Assembly (NCBI GenBank): GCA_001599595.1
Contig: BCHH01000001.1
Coordinates: forward strand, 1 to 64,000
Source: Beverwykella pulmonaria
Lineage: Eukaryota > Ascomycota > Dothideomycetes > Pleosporales > Melanommataceae
Reading direction: 5' to 3'
DNA length: 64,000 nt
In this document: one piece after another, positions 22,830 through 33,870 of the stretch
How positions within the stretch are numbered: position 1 is the stretch's first letter
How the letters are laid out: each line of letters starts with the position of its first letter
The notes under the pieces: generated by a model
The model's input: only the letters and a program-made list of their open reading frames with translations
The model's database searches: none
What the model was told of the DNA's origin: nothing
Made by a program: the position numbers and the translations under genes

Positions 22830-23053
22830 CAATGGTAATGCACGGCGCTCGAGGAAGAATTGGAGTCAGATTCTAGAAATATTCTGATTGCGGGAGATAT
22901 TCTTCTTGTGCTACAGTCGAACCTCGTTAGTGCGATATAATTTTGACAGATCATTTGAATCGCGTTAATGAATTATCGCCCTATCCAATCGCTGATAAAT
23001 AAACCTTCTGAACCACGTGAACCACTTAATCATCCTTCCACGCAGCTGGGGTT

Positions 23054-23560
23054 CTAAAATAGGCTGTAATTGAGGCTTGTTTCTGCCCGGAGATGTCTCT
23101 TGAGTTGTTTGTCCATGGTGTTGAGGAGCTTCATATTGTTGATTGTGAAGTCCGGTTGCGCTTCAAAATAGGATTGTAGAGCAGCCAACACTCGAGTATA
23201 CTGGACGAAGGATGGTGGAGCTGGCGGTTCAGCTACTTCTTCGAGCGGCACGTCAAGGCCAACTTTCTCTATTTAGTGATTGATAATATCCTGCAGTTCT
23301 ACCTCTTCCTCCTCCAGCTCATTGTCTTTTCCCTCAGAATTTATAAAAGTCTAGACATCCCTAGCCTCCTCACCTATTCTCCCAGCGTCCTGAGCCCTCC
23401 GCAAAAGGTCAAAGGAGATCCCTAGGCGGCTAAGGATCCTTCTCTTGATTATCTACCTTATCAAAGATTGTAGACTTTGCCCAACAGTTCCAAATTGTTA
23501 GCTAAGTAACAAGCTCTACTGTAAGGAATGGGTTGTCTCGCACTAGTAGGGTTGAGAGTA
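23054..23560 (-). pseudogene. Degraded pogo-like transposase C-terminal region
   Basis: Minus-strand reading gives NCWAKSTI near 23480, then RRILSRLGISFDLLRRA, an acidic NELEEEEVELQDI stretch and a coiled tail ending LRAETSLNYSLF at 23054. NCW-KS followed by an acidic tail is typical of the end of CENP-B/pogo DDE transposases. Several TAG or TAA stops and at least one frame change break it. The catalytic core is not visible between here and the first solo LTR. Confidence 0.4.
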
Positions 23561-23802
23561 AGATTTTGGAGTAGATAGGAGTATCTTGTAGGAGAGACGA
23601 ATCGCTGCGAAGCCACATTGGCAGCGGGGGAACACTAACAGGCTAAATCGCATGTCACCTGAACCATATTGCCTCCGTACAGGCCCGGTACCGGCCTTAC
23701 AGTTGCTATTTCACTAAGACATGTTAGAGGGTATTGTAGAGCATAACATACTTAATAGGATCCTGTTTTTGCGTGTACAAATTAATATAGAAGTAGAGCT
23801 AG

Positions 23803-23838
23803 TGGCACTTGTAGTAGTGGCACTTGTAGTAGTGGCAC
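23803..23838. repeat. 15-bp tandem repeat GGCACTTGTAGTAGT, left part
   Basis: About 2.4 copies here and a further 3 copies at 24160-24204. The array was one block before a solo LTR inserted at a GGCAC site within it. Confidence 0.75.
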
Positions 23839-24159
23839 TGTGACGGTAACCGTCGTTCCCGCCACACACTCGCTTGTCGCGTGAGTGCCCCTGCACCTTG
23901 ACCACTGTTCCGCGCCTTGACCATGCGGCCATGCCCCTGCGCCTTGACCATGCCCCTGCGCCTTGACCATGCCCCTGCGCCTTGACCATGCCCCTGCGCC
24001 TTGACCACATCCCTGAGTATATAGCCGAGACACCCCATCGTTTCTTTGTTCTCCAGCTTTCCTCTTCGACAATCACGATAGTCGTACGTAGTCTGTCAAT
24101 CTAGAGAATCTGGTGTTTGTTCATCTCGCGTTCCCTTGTGACACTGCGCTCTCGTGACA
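23839..24159. mobile_element. Solo LTR with 5-bp duplication GGCAC
   Basis: A 321-bp sequence starting TGTGACGGTAACC and ending CTCTCGTGACA, flanked by GGCAC at 23834-23838 and 24160-24164. It contains four to five copies of a 19-bp unit (ATGCCCCTGCGCCTTGACC, about 23930-24005) followed by a TATATAG box at 24019. Fits a gypsy-type LTR left by recombination. Open reading frames on its minus strand are only the 19-bp array read through. Confidence 0.8.
23930..24005. repeat. 19-bp tandem repeat inside the solo LTR
   Basis: Unit ATGCCCCTGCGCCTTGACC repeated about four times with almost no divergence, upstream of a TATA-like box. It may act as an LTR enhancer array; that is inference. Confidence 0.75.
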
Positions 24160-24498
24160 GGCACTTGTAGTAGTGGCACTTGTAGTAGTGGCACTTGTAG
24201 TAGTGGTTAAAGTTGGCAATTATCCCTTAATTAAGTAGCTAATAGGCAGAGGTGCTGTTCTTAGGAGTGAACTTAATGTGTATGTTCTTAGGAAGATTTA
24301 GGCCCTGCCTGGTTGTCTCCGATTCAGGCTCCGTTTCCGTTTCAGTACTGAAACGGAGCGTAATCGGAGCCGTGTTTGGTATATTGTGTCCGTTCCGTTT
24401 GGTAATCGGGGTCCGATTCGTATTCAAGCGCCACGTAATCTTAACCCTTGTCTAGCTCTGCCACGGACCTCATGCGACCTCCTGCGTCTCCAATAGCG

Positions 24499-24522
24499 AA
24501 AAACACCTCCAGAGGTGTTTTT
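24499..24522. repeat. Perfect hairpin in the Harbinger 5' region
   Basis: Arms of 11 bp, AAAAACACCTC and GAGGTGTTTTT, around a 2-base centre, lie about 35 bp before the transposase start. It could be a subterminal transposase site or a transcript hairpin. Confidence 0.7.
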
Positions 24523-24555
24523 CACTATCAGAGACATCACGTGTCTTGATTTGCA

Positions 24556-25743
24556 ATGGATCCTCAAAAGGCTGCTGCGGGCTGTGCCGCCGTAGGTGCT
24601 CTCGCCAGCGTCCACGCTTTGTTGAACCAGTACTATGATACTAAATCTCGCTCAATTAGTGTAAATAAGCAGGAGAACGATCGCGAGAGGGGGCCGGCGT
24701 GGCTTGCGGACTGTATGAACGACCCTATACAGCTTTTTGAAGAGACTTGATTGCGGCCAGAGGTGTAGGACAAGCTTATACAGTACCTAAAGGAGAAAGA
24801 GCTAGTAAGCAACGGCAAGGTGATAATTGAGGAGAAAGTCCTTACGTTTTTGTACATTTGTTCAAATAGGGCGTCCTGGCGTAATTGTCGTCATAGAGCT
24901 GGCCATTCAATGGAGACGATAAGTCGCAACTTTCACAAAGTTTTGGACGCGCTGTTATAGTTGTACAAGGACGTTGTCAAAGGCCCTTCAGCTGAGGTTT
25001 CTAAGCATATTAGGGGCAGCGAGAAGCGCTGGCCGTACTTCAAGGACTGTGTGGGCGCGATTGACAGCACTCATATACCTATATACGTGCCGGCTTCAGC
25101 GCACAAAAGGTATCGCAATCAGTATGGGGATTTAAGCCAGAACGTCCTTGCTGCCGTCGACTTTAATATAAACTTCCTATACGTGTTAGCTGGCTGGGAG
25201 GGCAGCGCACACGACGGTAGGGTGTTGAGGGACGCCTACACAAAGGGCTTTTACGCGCCGCCAGGCAAATATTACGTCGCTGACGCAGGCTATACAAATA
25301 GCTCTGATTTGCTCACGCCGTATAGAGGCGTACAGTATCACCTGCGAGAGATCCGAGAGGTTGGCAGAGACGCGCGGACGGCTAAAGAGTTGTTCAACTA
25401 TCGCCATAGCAGCCTGCGTAACGTTGTTGAGCGTACGTTTGGCATCTTCAAGCGTCGCTGGAGGATCTTTGACAGAGCTCATGAGTTTGATATTAAGACG
25501 CAGACGAAGCTTGTGTATAGCCTAGTGGCTGTTCATAACCTCATTAACTCAGTGTACGCTGTAGAGGAGGATTTTGATGAGCTTAGAGCGTACAAACGCA
25601 AGGCAATTGATAAGGCGCAACAGGAGGAGGAGCGTAGGCGTAACGCGGCTCTGTCAGAGGTTAGTATGAATGAGAAGAGGGAGCAAGTAGCAGAGAGCAT
25701 GTGGGATGATTACCAACTAGCGTGGAGGATCCTTAGTTTATAG
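24556..25743 (+). pseudogene. Harbinger DDE transposase, three in-frame stops
   Basis: One frame of 396 codons from MDPQKAAAG to a stop at 25743. Stops interrupt it at three points: after FEET (24748), in PEV*DKL, and in LL*LYKD just before 24961. Each fits CGA to TGA or TGG to TAG. The DDE_4 core is clear: GAIDSTH, DFNINFLYVLAGWEGSAHDGRV, YVADAGYTN and RNVVERTFGIFKRRW, which carry the catalytic Asp, Asp and Glu. The catalytic part is intact as sequence; the N-terminal stops disable it. Confidence 0.88.
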
Positions 25744-25852
25744 GGCAGCAGAGTAGCTGTAGTTGTGTGCAAAGGCAGTTATAATTGTTGCAAAATACAG
25801 ACTAATTTGAGTATATAAGAGCTCAACACCAATCTCGCACGGGCCACTATCA

Positions 25853-27022
25853 TCAGTCTTGGCAAATCACGCTAGTAACTGACATGCTGCGCCCAATATC
25901 TTGCACCTCCCTTATAGCCAACCTGCCGTCGCCACGCCAATCGAACATCTCTACACTCGCTGCTAGGTCGCTATACTCCTCTTGCGTAACTAGCTTGTCA
26001 ACACAAGCCTTTACCCATGCCTTCTGCCTCTGCGGCGTGCGCAAATTAACCCAGAACTTTGCATTCCACTCACTCTCAAAGGCTTCAAGAATAGCCATCT
26101 AGAGCCTCTCGTCCAACAATGAGTACTCATCCTGGAACCTCAAAAGCGCCTCCTGCTAATAGTCCTTAGGAACTATTGCTGCTGCAAGCTCACCAATCTG
26201 CTTTGCCATATTGTCCAACTTTAAGCCCATACGGTCCTCAGAGGTGAGCGGTCTGGCCCTTTTGCCGCCACTTTGCCTTACAGCAGACACAGTGCCTGCC
26301 CTTTTGCGCCTACTAGCCAACTCGCTGCTTGAATCTAGGTCTGTAGAGGCAGAGGTCCCAAACAAAGTAGTGCCTTCCTCTATTGAGTCTACAACCTGCC
26401 GCCGGGGTTGACGACGCAGCGCTCTTACGCTAACAGCGCCCTCACCTGTTGCGTAATACCCATCAAAGAGCTCTTGGTGCATTAACTCAAAGGGCAACAG
26501 CGCGTCCCGAAACTTCAACGCGCCTAGATAGGCCCTGAAGTAGTCATCAAGGACCTCGCCGTCAGCTATAACCTAGCCATCAACAACGCTGAAACCTAAT
26601 TGTTGGCAGAGCTGCAACCAAATTTGCCAATCCTTTTTACAGGTATCAATCTTGTTCCTGCACTAATCAATAGTTATAGGTCTACCCACTGCTCGCTGAA
26701 CCTCCTTCTAGGCATACACCCACGCCTAGGGTTTGAATTTGCCATCAGCGCGGTTCCCCTCCCTTGCCTAGCATACTAGAGCTAACAATAGACATTCTAG
26801 CAGCCTATCGGACCACTTGAATCGCAGCCTTTGATCAACTGGCTGGCTTTGATACAACGCTGGTGACGGAGCTGGCGGCGGAGCTGGCGGCGGCGAGGGC
26901 AGCGGTGAGGGCGACCAGGTCACCTGAGTAGGCGCTGGCGACGGCGAGGGCAGGAGAGAGAGCGCGGTTGCAGCCTGAGCGATGCGCTCGAGTTGCTTAT
27001 TGCGTGGCGTAGAGGGCAGCAT
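25853..27022 (-). pseudogene. Harbinger Myb/SANT-like DNA-binding protein, about seven in-frame stops
   Basis: A single 390-codon frame from MLPSTPRN at 27022, with a Pro/Ser-rich N-terminus, then a Myb/SANT-like domain (ADGKFKP, KEVQRAVGRPITID, CRNKIDTCKKDWQIW) and a basic RRKRAG region. Stops replace Trp or Gln at about seven places, as in the transposase. In this superfamily the Myb-like protein helps the transposase bind the element ends and enter the nucleus. It is convergent with the transposase gene. Confidence 0.78.
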
Positions 27023-27251
27023 TTTGATGGTGATAGTGAGTAGGTTACTCACAGCAAGCGCACTGACAAGGATTACTAGAAAACGGACATAATCGAACCA
27101 AACACGCCTCCGATACAGTACCCTCCGTTTACGAGAGCGGTATCGTATGGCCCCTGCTGAACTAAGCAGGGGCGTAAGCGAAACGGAAACGGAAACGGAG
27201 CGGACAACCAGGCAGGGCCTTAACCTTATTGCTAATATGCCTGTAGAAAGC

Positions 27252-27535
27252 TGTCGGCCTGTGGGTCACATGATGAGTCACCTCTATGTTTGCTCATGTA
27301 ACTCACTCCTATGTTTGCTCATGTAACTCACTCCTATGTTTGCTCATGTAACTCACTCCTATGTTTGCTCATGTAACTCACTCCTATGTTTGCTCATGTG
27401 ACTCATTTCTTTGTTTGCGTTAACTATCTTGGCAGGCTCCTAGCGTGCTTGGTAAGACTATAGATATCTCTTCGGTAGCTCTTCTGTAATATCAATTATT
27501 TTCTCTCTCTCTATTTACTTCGTCACATCACGACA
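27252..27535. mobile_element. Solo LTR with 5-bp duplication AAAGC
   Basis: A 284-bp sequence with ends TGTCGG and CACGACA, flanked by AAAGC at 27247-27251 and 27536-27540. It contains a 25-bp tandem array at about 27285-27405. It is a different family from the LTR at 23839. Confidence 0.78.
27285..27405. repeat. 25-bp tandem repeat ATGTTTGCTCATGTAACTCA-type, five copies
   Basis: Unit ATGTTTGCTCATGTAACTCA plus CTCCT, five copies, the last ones slightly changed. It lies in the 5' half of the solo LTR, the same position as the 19-bp array in the other LTR. Confidence 0.8.
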
Positions 27536-27540
27536 AAAGC

Positions 27541-28217
27541 CTAAACCTATTCTTGTAAAGGGCTGGGGCCCTAGTTATGTGGATCCTTCGGCTCGCCTCG
27601 GATCCTTCGTACGAGGCCTTGGCAGGACCTTCTATCTCTCACGCATCATCATCAGGGAAGTACGTGTTTATCTTGTTTGTAACGCTTGATTTGGGGGCAT
27701 AAGCTCAGGGGCAGCTCCCGTAGTCGAGTCTCGTGTCAGAACTCTCATGGCCCAGTCACGTGCGAGCAATGTGATGCCCTCCGAGGGTACTCAGGGGCCT
27801 ACAGATATTGGAGAGTACGTAGTACGTAGTACTCTGAATGGGAGCTGGCCACCCGGCCTCGGACTATATACAGAAAAGCAAAGAATCAAATAAATGCAAA
27901 AAACAACGCAAGTAGTTTGAGTTCGGTCGAACTTGTTGGGATGGTGGGTGGGGATAGAAATCGAGACATATTAGCCTATTGAGCGTACAATGAGGCTGTT
28001 GATGATGGCTGAGGAGAGATGGACAAGGTGGAGGAGAAGGACGAGGAAGTTCTGCCCTGAGGCACCAAGGCCCGTGCCGGGACTTGGCATCAACCACGTG
28101 ATATAGAACCAACCATATATCGGCCACCGCGGCAAGGGTAAAATTTGCTAGTAAATGAATTTTGCCCAGGCACTAGTATCGCCTTAACAAAAATAGCGCC
28201 CAAACAAGGTTCGACTG
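27541..28217. other. Remaining part of the outer element; no recognised coding
   Basis: If the outer pogo-type element is one unit, its transposase N-terminus should be here, but I cannot read it. The stretch has a TATATAC box at 27865 and a TACGTAGTACG repeat at about 27815. It may include another unrecognised insertion. Confidence 0.35.
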
Positions 28218-28219
28218 TA

Positions 28220-28742
28220 CAGCCCCTCCCATGGGAGGGGTTGTATTTCCACATGGAAATACATGCACCATGTGGTTAATCGTTTTGTCATGATCTCCCT
28301 TTCCAATTCACTTCTATACCTCTTTAGGCACGATAGTCAAGTCTTACGACGCAGCACTTGGAAGTACTTGACTACATAGAACTTGCTTCGGCAGTGTAGG
28401 AGGTGATGCTTGATGTTAGCCACGAAAGATATGCGATACCTTACAACTGTGGTTTGAGTATCTGCACAGTTGCACAGTTACCTGCAGGGCAGTGCGTTAA
28501 CTGTGCCCATGCGTGGAATCTATTGGTCCGACCCCGCATGGAGGTTGTAGATTTCGCTTCCACAACGCGGCGAGCGCTCACCGACACATATCTCGTGCCT
28601 CAACACTCAGCGCTTCAGTGGTTAATGCAGCGAGCAGAGCCGCAAAACAGTTGCGCATCTCAAATTTATAAGAATTTCGCCTCCATCGTGTTGTCTCTGA
28701 CAGTCTTCTCAGATTCTACTTGCGACTTTTGATCTTTGGTGG
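28220..28742. promoter_or_regulatory. Upstream region of the C2H2 zinc-finger gene
   Basis: Non-coding interval between the transposon nest and the start at 28743. A short hairpin-like GTATTTCCACATGGAAATAC lies at 28243-28262 and a TTTATAAG box near 28665. Nothing else was recognised. Confidence 0.4.
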
Positions 28743-31645
28743 ATGGCTTCTTCTCCCCACAACTACCGGTATTCTGATGATTCTAGGATCGACGTGATTG
28801 GACCCCATTCCCTCGATAACAACCTAAGTCACCTAGGTGGAGGTTTCCCACCCACACCTACTTCATTCCAATGGCCGGACCACAATACTCTAATATCCCA
28901 TAATACTTCTTCGTCCGCCTACGACGCCGCCTACCAAAATGTTGGCAACCAACCTTGGGTACAACGTGGAGGAAATGACCCTAGCTTACTCTTTGGTCCC
29001 TCTAATGAGATTTCACATTCCACATTGGGGTCATGGCCGTCGTACAAAAATTACACATCGGAGCCATGGTCGCCGTACAATACTCGTGCCGATGAGCCTC
29101 AAGTAGGAAATAACTTCGAAGGGCCGAACAAAGTTCCTCAGTTCAAGCAGTCTAGCGTTAGTGTTCCCTTCATTCCGTCGGACCCACCTACATCACCGCC
29201 ATGTTCGCCGTATTACTCTCAAATCGATGAACCTCAGCTTAAATACGAACTCGAAGGACCCGATGACAATCGTCCGTTCGATTACTTTCCTTCCATATCA
29301 GCGCCGTGGTCACGGTCCCACATCAGTGTCAAAAAACGTCAACTAGAATACGACCTCGAAAGTCACAGAAATGAAGACATTTCAGGAGCCCGAGCCGAAA
29401 CCGTTCTTCGGAAATTAGCCTTCGGAAAAGTTGAAGAAAATAGCATTGGTATTTCAGTGTCTGTTGCTACATCGACGATTTTATTCTGCGAACAATGTGA
29501 CTCTCAGTTTTCGGGCGAATATCGAAAGGGAAACTTTGCCAGGCACATGAGATTGAAGCACACGGACACTTCGGACTCTCCTATTCGTTGCTCGATGTGT
29601 GATAGATCTTTCAGACGATCGGATGCACTATTAAAGCATGAGCGAAAGACACACCCTGAGATATTGCGAGCTCTCCCTCTACAAAAGAAACGGAAACCTC
29701 AATTTGCACATACAAGTCCTAGTTCTTCTGGCGGCGATGCTACACATGGAAATAGCCCGTCACCGTGGGCACCGGAGCCTGAGAATATCTCAAAAAACCT
29801 GGCGTCTTTAGATCCCTCTGCTTCATACCAGCAGACCACATCGGCTCCCTTGGAATCTAGCGTCGAATTTGAGAACCCAATGAACACAACAGCACAGAAA
29901 ATGCCTGGGAGACTAGCGTCATTATACCCTTCTATTTTAAGTCAGGTGTCTCAAGGTCAGTTTTCACCACATCTTAATACGACATTGGCTGCCCTTATCT
30001 CGGCGCTTGAATCTAGCACCCGTCCTTTTTTCTACGGCACGTTCTTTTCTCAGTGGAGGGACATTGTGGAGCAGCTTCTCAACAGAGGGTCAGTATGCTT
30101 TCTACATTAAACCTGATTGATGTCTAAATTGAGTCAGGTCGAACGCGCACTTTGTCTTTCGGAGGGTGCTGAAAGATCTGGAATCAGAGTTGGAAGACGC
30201 TGACAATTCCGTGTCTCATTCTTCCCGACCTCCTAGCTCACTGTTTGACTCTACCAACACCACTCATCCTTGCCCATATCCACAGACAGGACCAAGTACG
30301 TCGACCAACAGAGGGCCTTTATTGCAAGGTGGCTGCCCGTCTCGTTCCACTCCAAGACAAACATCACGGCTTAGAAGACATCCATATCAGACCAAGCACT
30401 TCAATAACAATAGTCCGATTGTCCGAATTATGACTAATGAAGAAGACTCCAGCTCCAAGAAACTGGATTGTCCAGTCTATAAGCATTACACCATGCAGCA
30501 ACTTCAATCACCGTGTAGTGGCTGTAGTAACGACTATCTAGCTCAGGTTCGACATCATCTTCAACCTTCTCGATCTCAAATCCATCGTGGGTTTCCTCGC
30601 TTCCTTAAAAACTGCCGAACGTGCAAAGAGGACTTTATAAACGAAGATCCATGGAAGATCCACGAGTCTGGTGGATGTGTGCATTATAACCGGCCCCGTG
30701 GAGAAGACAACAAGGTTGAGTCGTGGGCACGCCTTTATATTGCCCTATATCCCGATGCTACTCGCGTGCCTAGTCCTTGTGAGTTACACTTGAAATCTCT
30801 TGAGCATACATTAGCTAACAAAGAATATAGTCACTGGCGTAGATGCTTGGTTGCTACTGGATGTGTCTACTTTGTTGCCATCATATCTCTTGTCAGAAGC
30901 ACTAAGCTCACCATCTATCACACACAACGCATCCCCTTTTTTAGATGATCATCGCTTGGTTCAAAACGAGACACCTTTTCGCCTGCCGGCTTCTGAGTTA
31001 GAAGTCCAAAACGTGGAACAGCTCGACTACGATACTGCTTACGGGATCGTGTTGAGAGATGCAATGGCGCATCTTTCACGGATCTTGGAAGAGGGAAAGA
31101 GAAGATTTCCTCGCAACCAACTACAACAAATGGTGGATTGTATCGAAGCTGAATTCAGTTTTCGAGTTACACCTCGAGAAGTAGACCTTCCAAGTCAGCC
31201 GCACGAAGATCCTGTGGATTCGACAACCTTATCAATACCTGATTCGCGGTCACAGGAGGATCAAACAAACCCCGTCGAGGCCCCCACGTTTAACAACCTG
31301 AAACCTCCTGAACTCGTCTCGAATCTCTCTAGCAGTGTGAACACATTGGCATTATCTATTAGTGACAGAATGTCAAGCGGTGAAGCATACAACAGCGATT
31401 CTTCGTTGATCCCCAGATCATCACAGACCGATTCCCCGATGCCTGATCCCGAGTACACGTCCGCATCTTCGAACCTTTTTAGACCGCCTATTTCTCCCGC
31501 GTCTAAAGCCCTCTCTCAGTTTTGCAATAATGCTGAGTTTACATGTTCCTCTTCTATACAAGACGCCCATATTTCATCGGATGCGGAACCTGACGCAACG
31601 TATCTAAACCTTACTGGAGAACCGTTTATGAACTTTAATATATAA
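28743..31645 (+). CDS. C2H2 zinc-finger protein, likely transcription factor
   Basis: Three exons in phase, 28743-30088, 30138-30838 and 30945-31645, give 915 residues. The N-terminal 240 residues are Ser/Pro/Tyr-rich and disordered. Two adjacent C2H2 fingers lie at about 248-305: CEQCDSQF...HMRLKH and CSMCDRSF...HERKTH. Exon 2 carries a further Cys/His group, CSGC and CRTCKEDF...HESGGC, which may form an unusual metal site. The C-terminal region has one helical segment (YGIVLRDAMAHLSRILEEGKR) and a Ser-rich tail. Such two-finger proteins are usually DNA-binding regulators in ascomycetes. It is 14 kb from the PKS, so control of that cluster is only a possibility. Confidence 0.82.
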
Positions 31646-33095
31646 TCTTCAAGTAGAGAACTATACAAATGAGGAGTTATTATAGAATCACACTGCAGAT
31701 CCTCCACATTGTACGTTGCCCAGCCGTCCACGAATCCTCAATTCCAAACTGTCACCAGGAAGCAAAAGATCGGTCCGCAATCGTCTGTCACGATGAGAAG
31801 AGGCAGACAATTGTCTGATGGGTATAAGTGTGTATAAGGAGTGTAAACGCCATGAAGAGCTGACTGCTCGCACGACGACTATATGCCCATGAAGGGGAGC
31901 TAGCTAGAATAGGACATATGGTAGAACACGTGCGACACTTGACATCGTTTCCCATACCATCTTACTTTATTGACATTTGTGCAAGTTCAAGGATTCCGCC
32001 CTACGCCCCCATGTAACGCTTCTGTAACTCTTATTGCGGTGGAGGAAAGATGTGTGATATAGAAATATCACAAGGGTGGAAGGCGGCTCGCAGCCATGCG
32101 ATGTCTGAAGCAGCGATGCACTGAAGGAGGAAGGAGGATCAAGGTGAGGTTTGGCAGTAGGCTATTGCAATTTCGTTATTTCTAGCTACCAAACCAAATG
32201 AAAGAAGAATGTGATGGAAAGATTGAAGAAAATGTTCATGATCTCGTTGGGGAGAGGATCGTGTGTTCGGTGATCAATTTTCATTCAATCATGATCTATG
32301 GGTGTGGTGTTCGGATGCCCATATATATGCCGCGTTGATTGATGACGAAGCAAGCAGCTGACAAAGAGACCAAGACCCGTTCCCTGCACCATGCACCCAA
32401 GCCTTCAACCCGTGCCTGAGGTGGATTTCAACAAAGTAGCTCTTCGCTATGGCGCATTATGCTTCCGTTGATCCTATGTGAGTAGTACAGTCGTAGTAAT
32501 AGGCCTTGTTGTCCGATGCAGACTGCCTTCGGTGATACGCGAAGGGGATTGAGAGGGACAAAGACAAAATCATGGTCCAGTAGAATGACTTATTAATCCC
32601 AGAGATAGAAGGGTTATTCTTAGGAAGTACCAATGCTCATAAAGATCGCCTTCCGCAGTTGGGCAGCAGCCGGGTGATGGGTCCATCTAGCCAGCCCAAG
32701 TAGGACCTGATTATGCTATCTACGTGCTACATACGTCCTCCTCTATAATGACGAGCTTCAATTTGCGCATAGCACGTCATCGTTCTGGCCCTCATCTGTA
32801 GAGTCCAGTTTGGGTCTTCAGTGTCGCATTTTTGCTGCTTTGCTTCCCTCACGCTTGCTGTTCTTGGGAACCAAACGCCATTAGTGTTCAATTTTACTAT
32901 TTCTAAGAGGCATTGAGGCTAGAAATCTACCCCGATAAGTGGGAGTACAGGGTAAGTGGGCCGCTAGTGGCCCGGTGGTCTGGGGTGTGGGGTGTGGGGT
33001 GTACGAGTGAATGTGGTATGCACTGTGGTTGAGAAGAAGGTTTTTCGGGGTTAGCTCGGCCGCACATCTCTCAAAATAATACTTCCAAGGACTCC
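31646..33095. other. Intergenic interval, no gene seen
   Basis: About 1.45 kb with no open frame carrying a recognisable domain. It is AT/GC-balanced and has no obvious terminal repeats. A GGGTGTGGGGTGTGGGGTGT short tandem lies near 32983. Confidence 0.4.
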
Positions 33096-33175
33096 ATGGT
33101 TGTGTCTGAATACATACAGATCCCCACTGCCCGAAGCGTCAACATCCCGACACCTACCACCCCTCCCCTTTACAT

Positions 33176-33178
<3 letters not shown>

Positions 33179-33211
<33 letters not shown>
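33179..33211. repeat. (TC)n microsatellite
   Basis: About 16 TC units. Open frames through it simply read Leu-Ser repeats, so they should not be taken as genes. Confidence 0.85.
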
Positions 33212-33212
<1 letters not shown>

Positions 33213-33870
33213 GCCTTTGCTGGCGCTCTCGTCGTCTTTTACCTTGTTAGGCTTCGGGCTACTGTTGATCTCTGCACACCGCCGTCGCGATGGCTTACCT
33301 CATACCTCCTCTAGGTCCACCAGCAACCGCCCGAAGACCTGCTCCACCTCGAACCGCCTGCAAGTTGCGCTCGATTGCTGTGGCATCAGATGGGGACCTT
33401 TGGGCCTCGTCTTAAGCCTCCTGGTTTTGAATAACGGGCTGCTTGCAGTACCCGGGTGCCAGCTAGGTGTGAAGTGACGTGCTAACCTAAGTAGTCTTGC
33501 GGAGAATATTGTGAGCAGATCATGGTGGAGACTGCGCTTATTGTGGAGCATCGAGATGGTCGGGCTGTTGTTTGTTTTATACATCCTCACTGCGAACTCG
33601 AGTTAGGGCGGCAGGTATATTCAAGCCTCGTCTTGCCTGTACATATCTGCATACTAATCCCACGTTTTACAGGCCTCCTAAAATCCCCTCCTCAGCCCGA
33701 GCTTCACCCCGCGCCTTTGATGCGTCCAACTAAGGAAAGCGCTGGTACCTCACTCCCGGAGTCGTTCTCGTCCACTTTGGCCTGTATCCTCCGTCCACTT
33801 CCATCTTTGCCGCACCACTACCGCCGATACTCGATACTCGACACCGCGTCACCCAGAAGCTCCTATTACT

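Larger units (their letters stand above)
24301..27219 (+). mobile_element. PIF/Harbinger DNA transposon, RIP-inactivated
   Basis: A 2919-bp element with terminal inverted repeats GGCCCTGCCTGGTTGTC at both ends, and a 3-bp TTA duplication (24298-24300 and 27220-27222), which is the hallmark of PIF/Harbinger. It holds the two genes usual for this superfamily, a DDE transposase on the plus strand and a Myb/SANT protein on the minus strand, arranged convergently. Both carry stops of the RIP kind. It sits inside the pogo-type element. Confidence 0.9.
22914..28217 (-). mobile_element. Outer pogo/Tc1-type DNA transposon containing nested elements
   Basis: The left end at 22914 (CAGTCGAACCTCGTTAGTGC) and the inverted right end at 28217 (CAGTCGAACCTTGTTTGGGC on the minus strand) match over about 25 bp, and both abut TA (22912-22913 and 28218-28219), the usual duplication of this superfamily. 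After removal of the Harbinger element, two solo LTRs and their duplications, about 1.77 kb remains, close to the size of fungal pogo/Fot1 elements. A transposase C-terminus reads on the minus strand near the left end. That both ends belong to one insertion is an inference; they could come from two copies. Confidence 0.6.

Noticed and set aside
23714..24076. Minus-strand open frames with Gly/Arg/Gln repeats (GQGAGAWSRRRGMVKAQGH unit)
   Set aside because: All three frames are open because of the 19-bp tandem array inside the solo LTR; no start context, domain or intron pattern.
23803..24204. CRISPR-like array
   Set aside because: The 15-bp and 19-bp units are contiguous tandem repeats without spacers, and the DNA is eukaryotic.
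26211..26411. Plus-strand frame in the Harbinger element
   Set aside because: Antisense to the Myb/SANT frame, which has a recognisable domain.
28743..31645. C2H2 gene as the cluster-specific regulator of the PKS
   Set aside because: It is 14 kb away, beyond a membrane-protein gene, a Tc1 relic and an LTR; no sequence link to the cluster promoters was seen.
33096..33477. Gene reading Leu-Ser repeats
   Set aside because: The repeats come from the (TC)n microsatellite; the rest lacks a domain and the frame is not supported.
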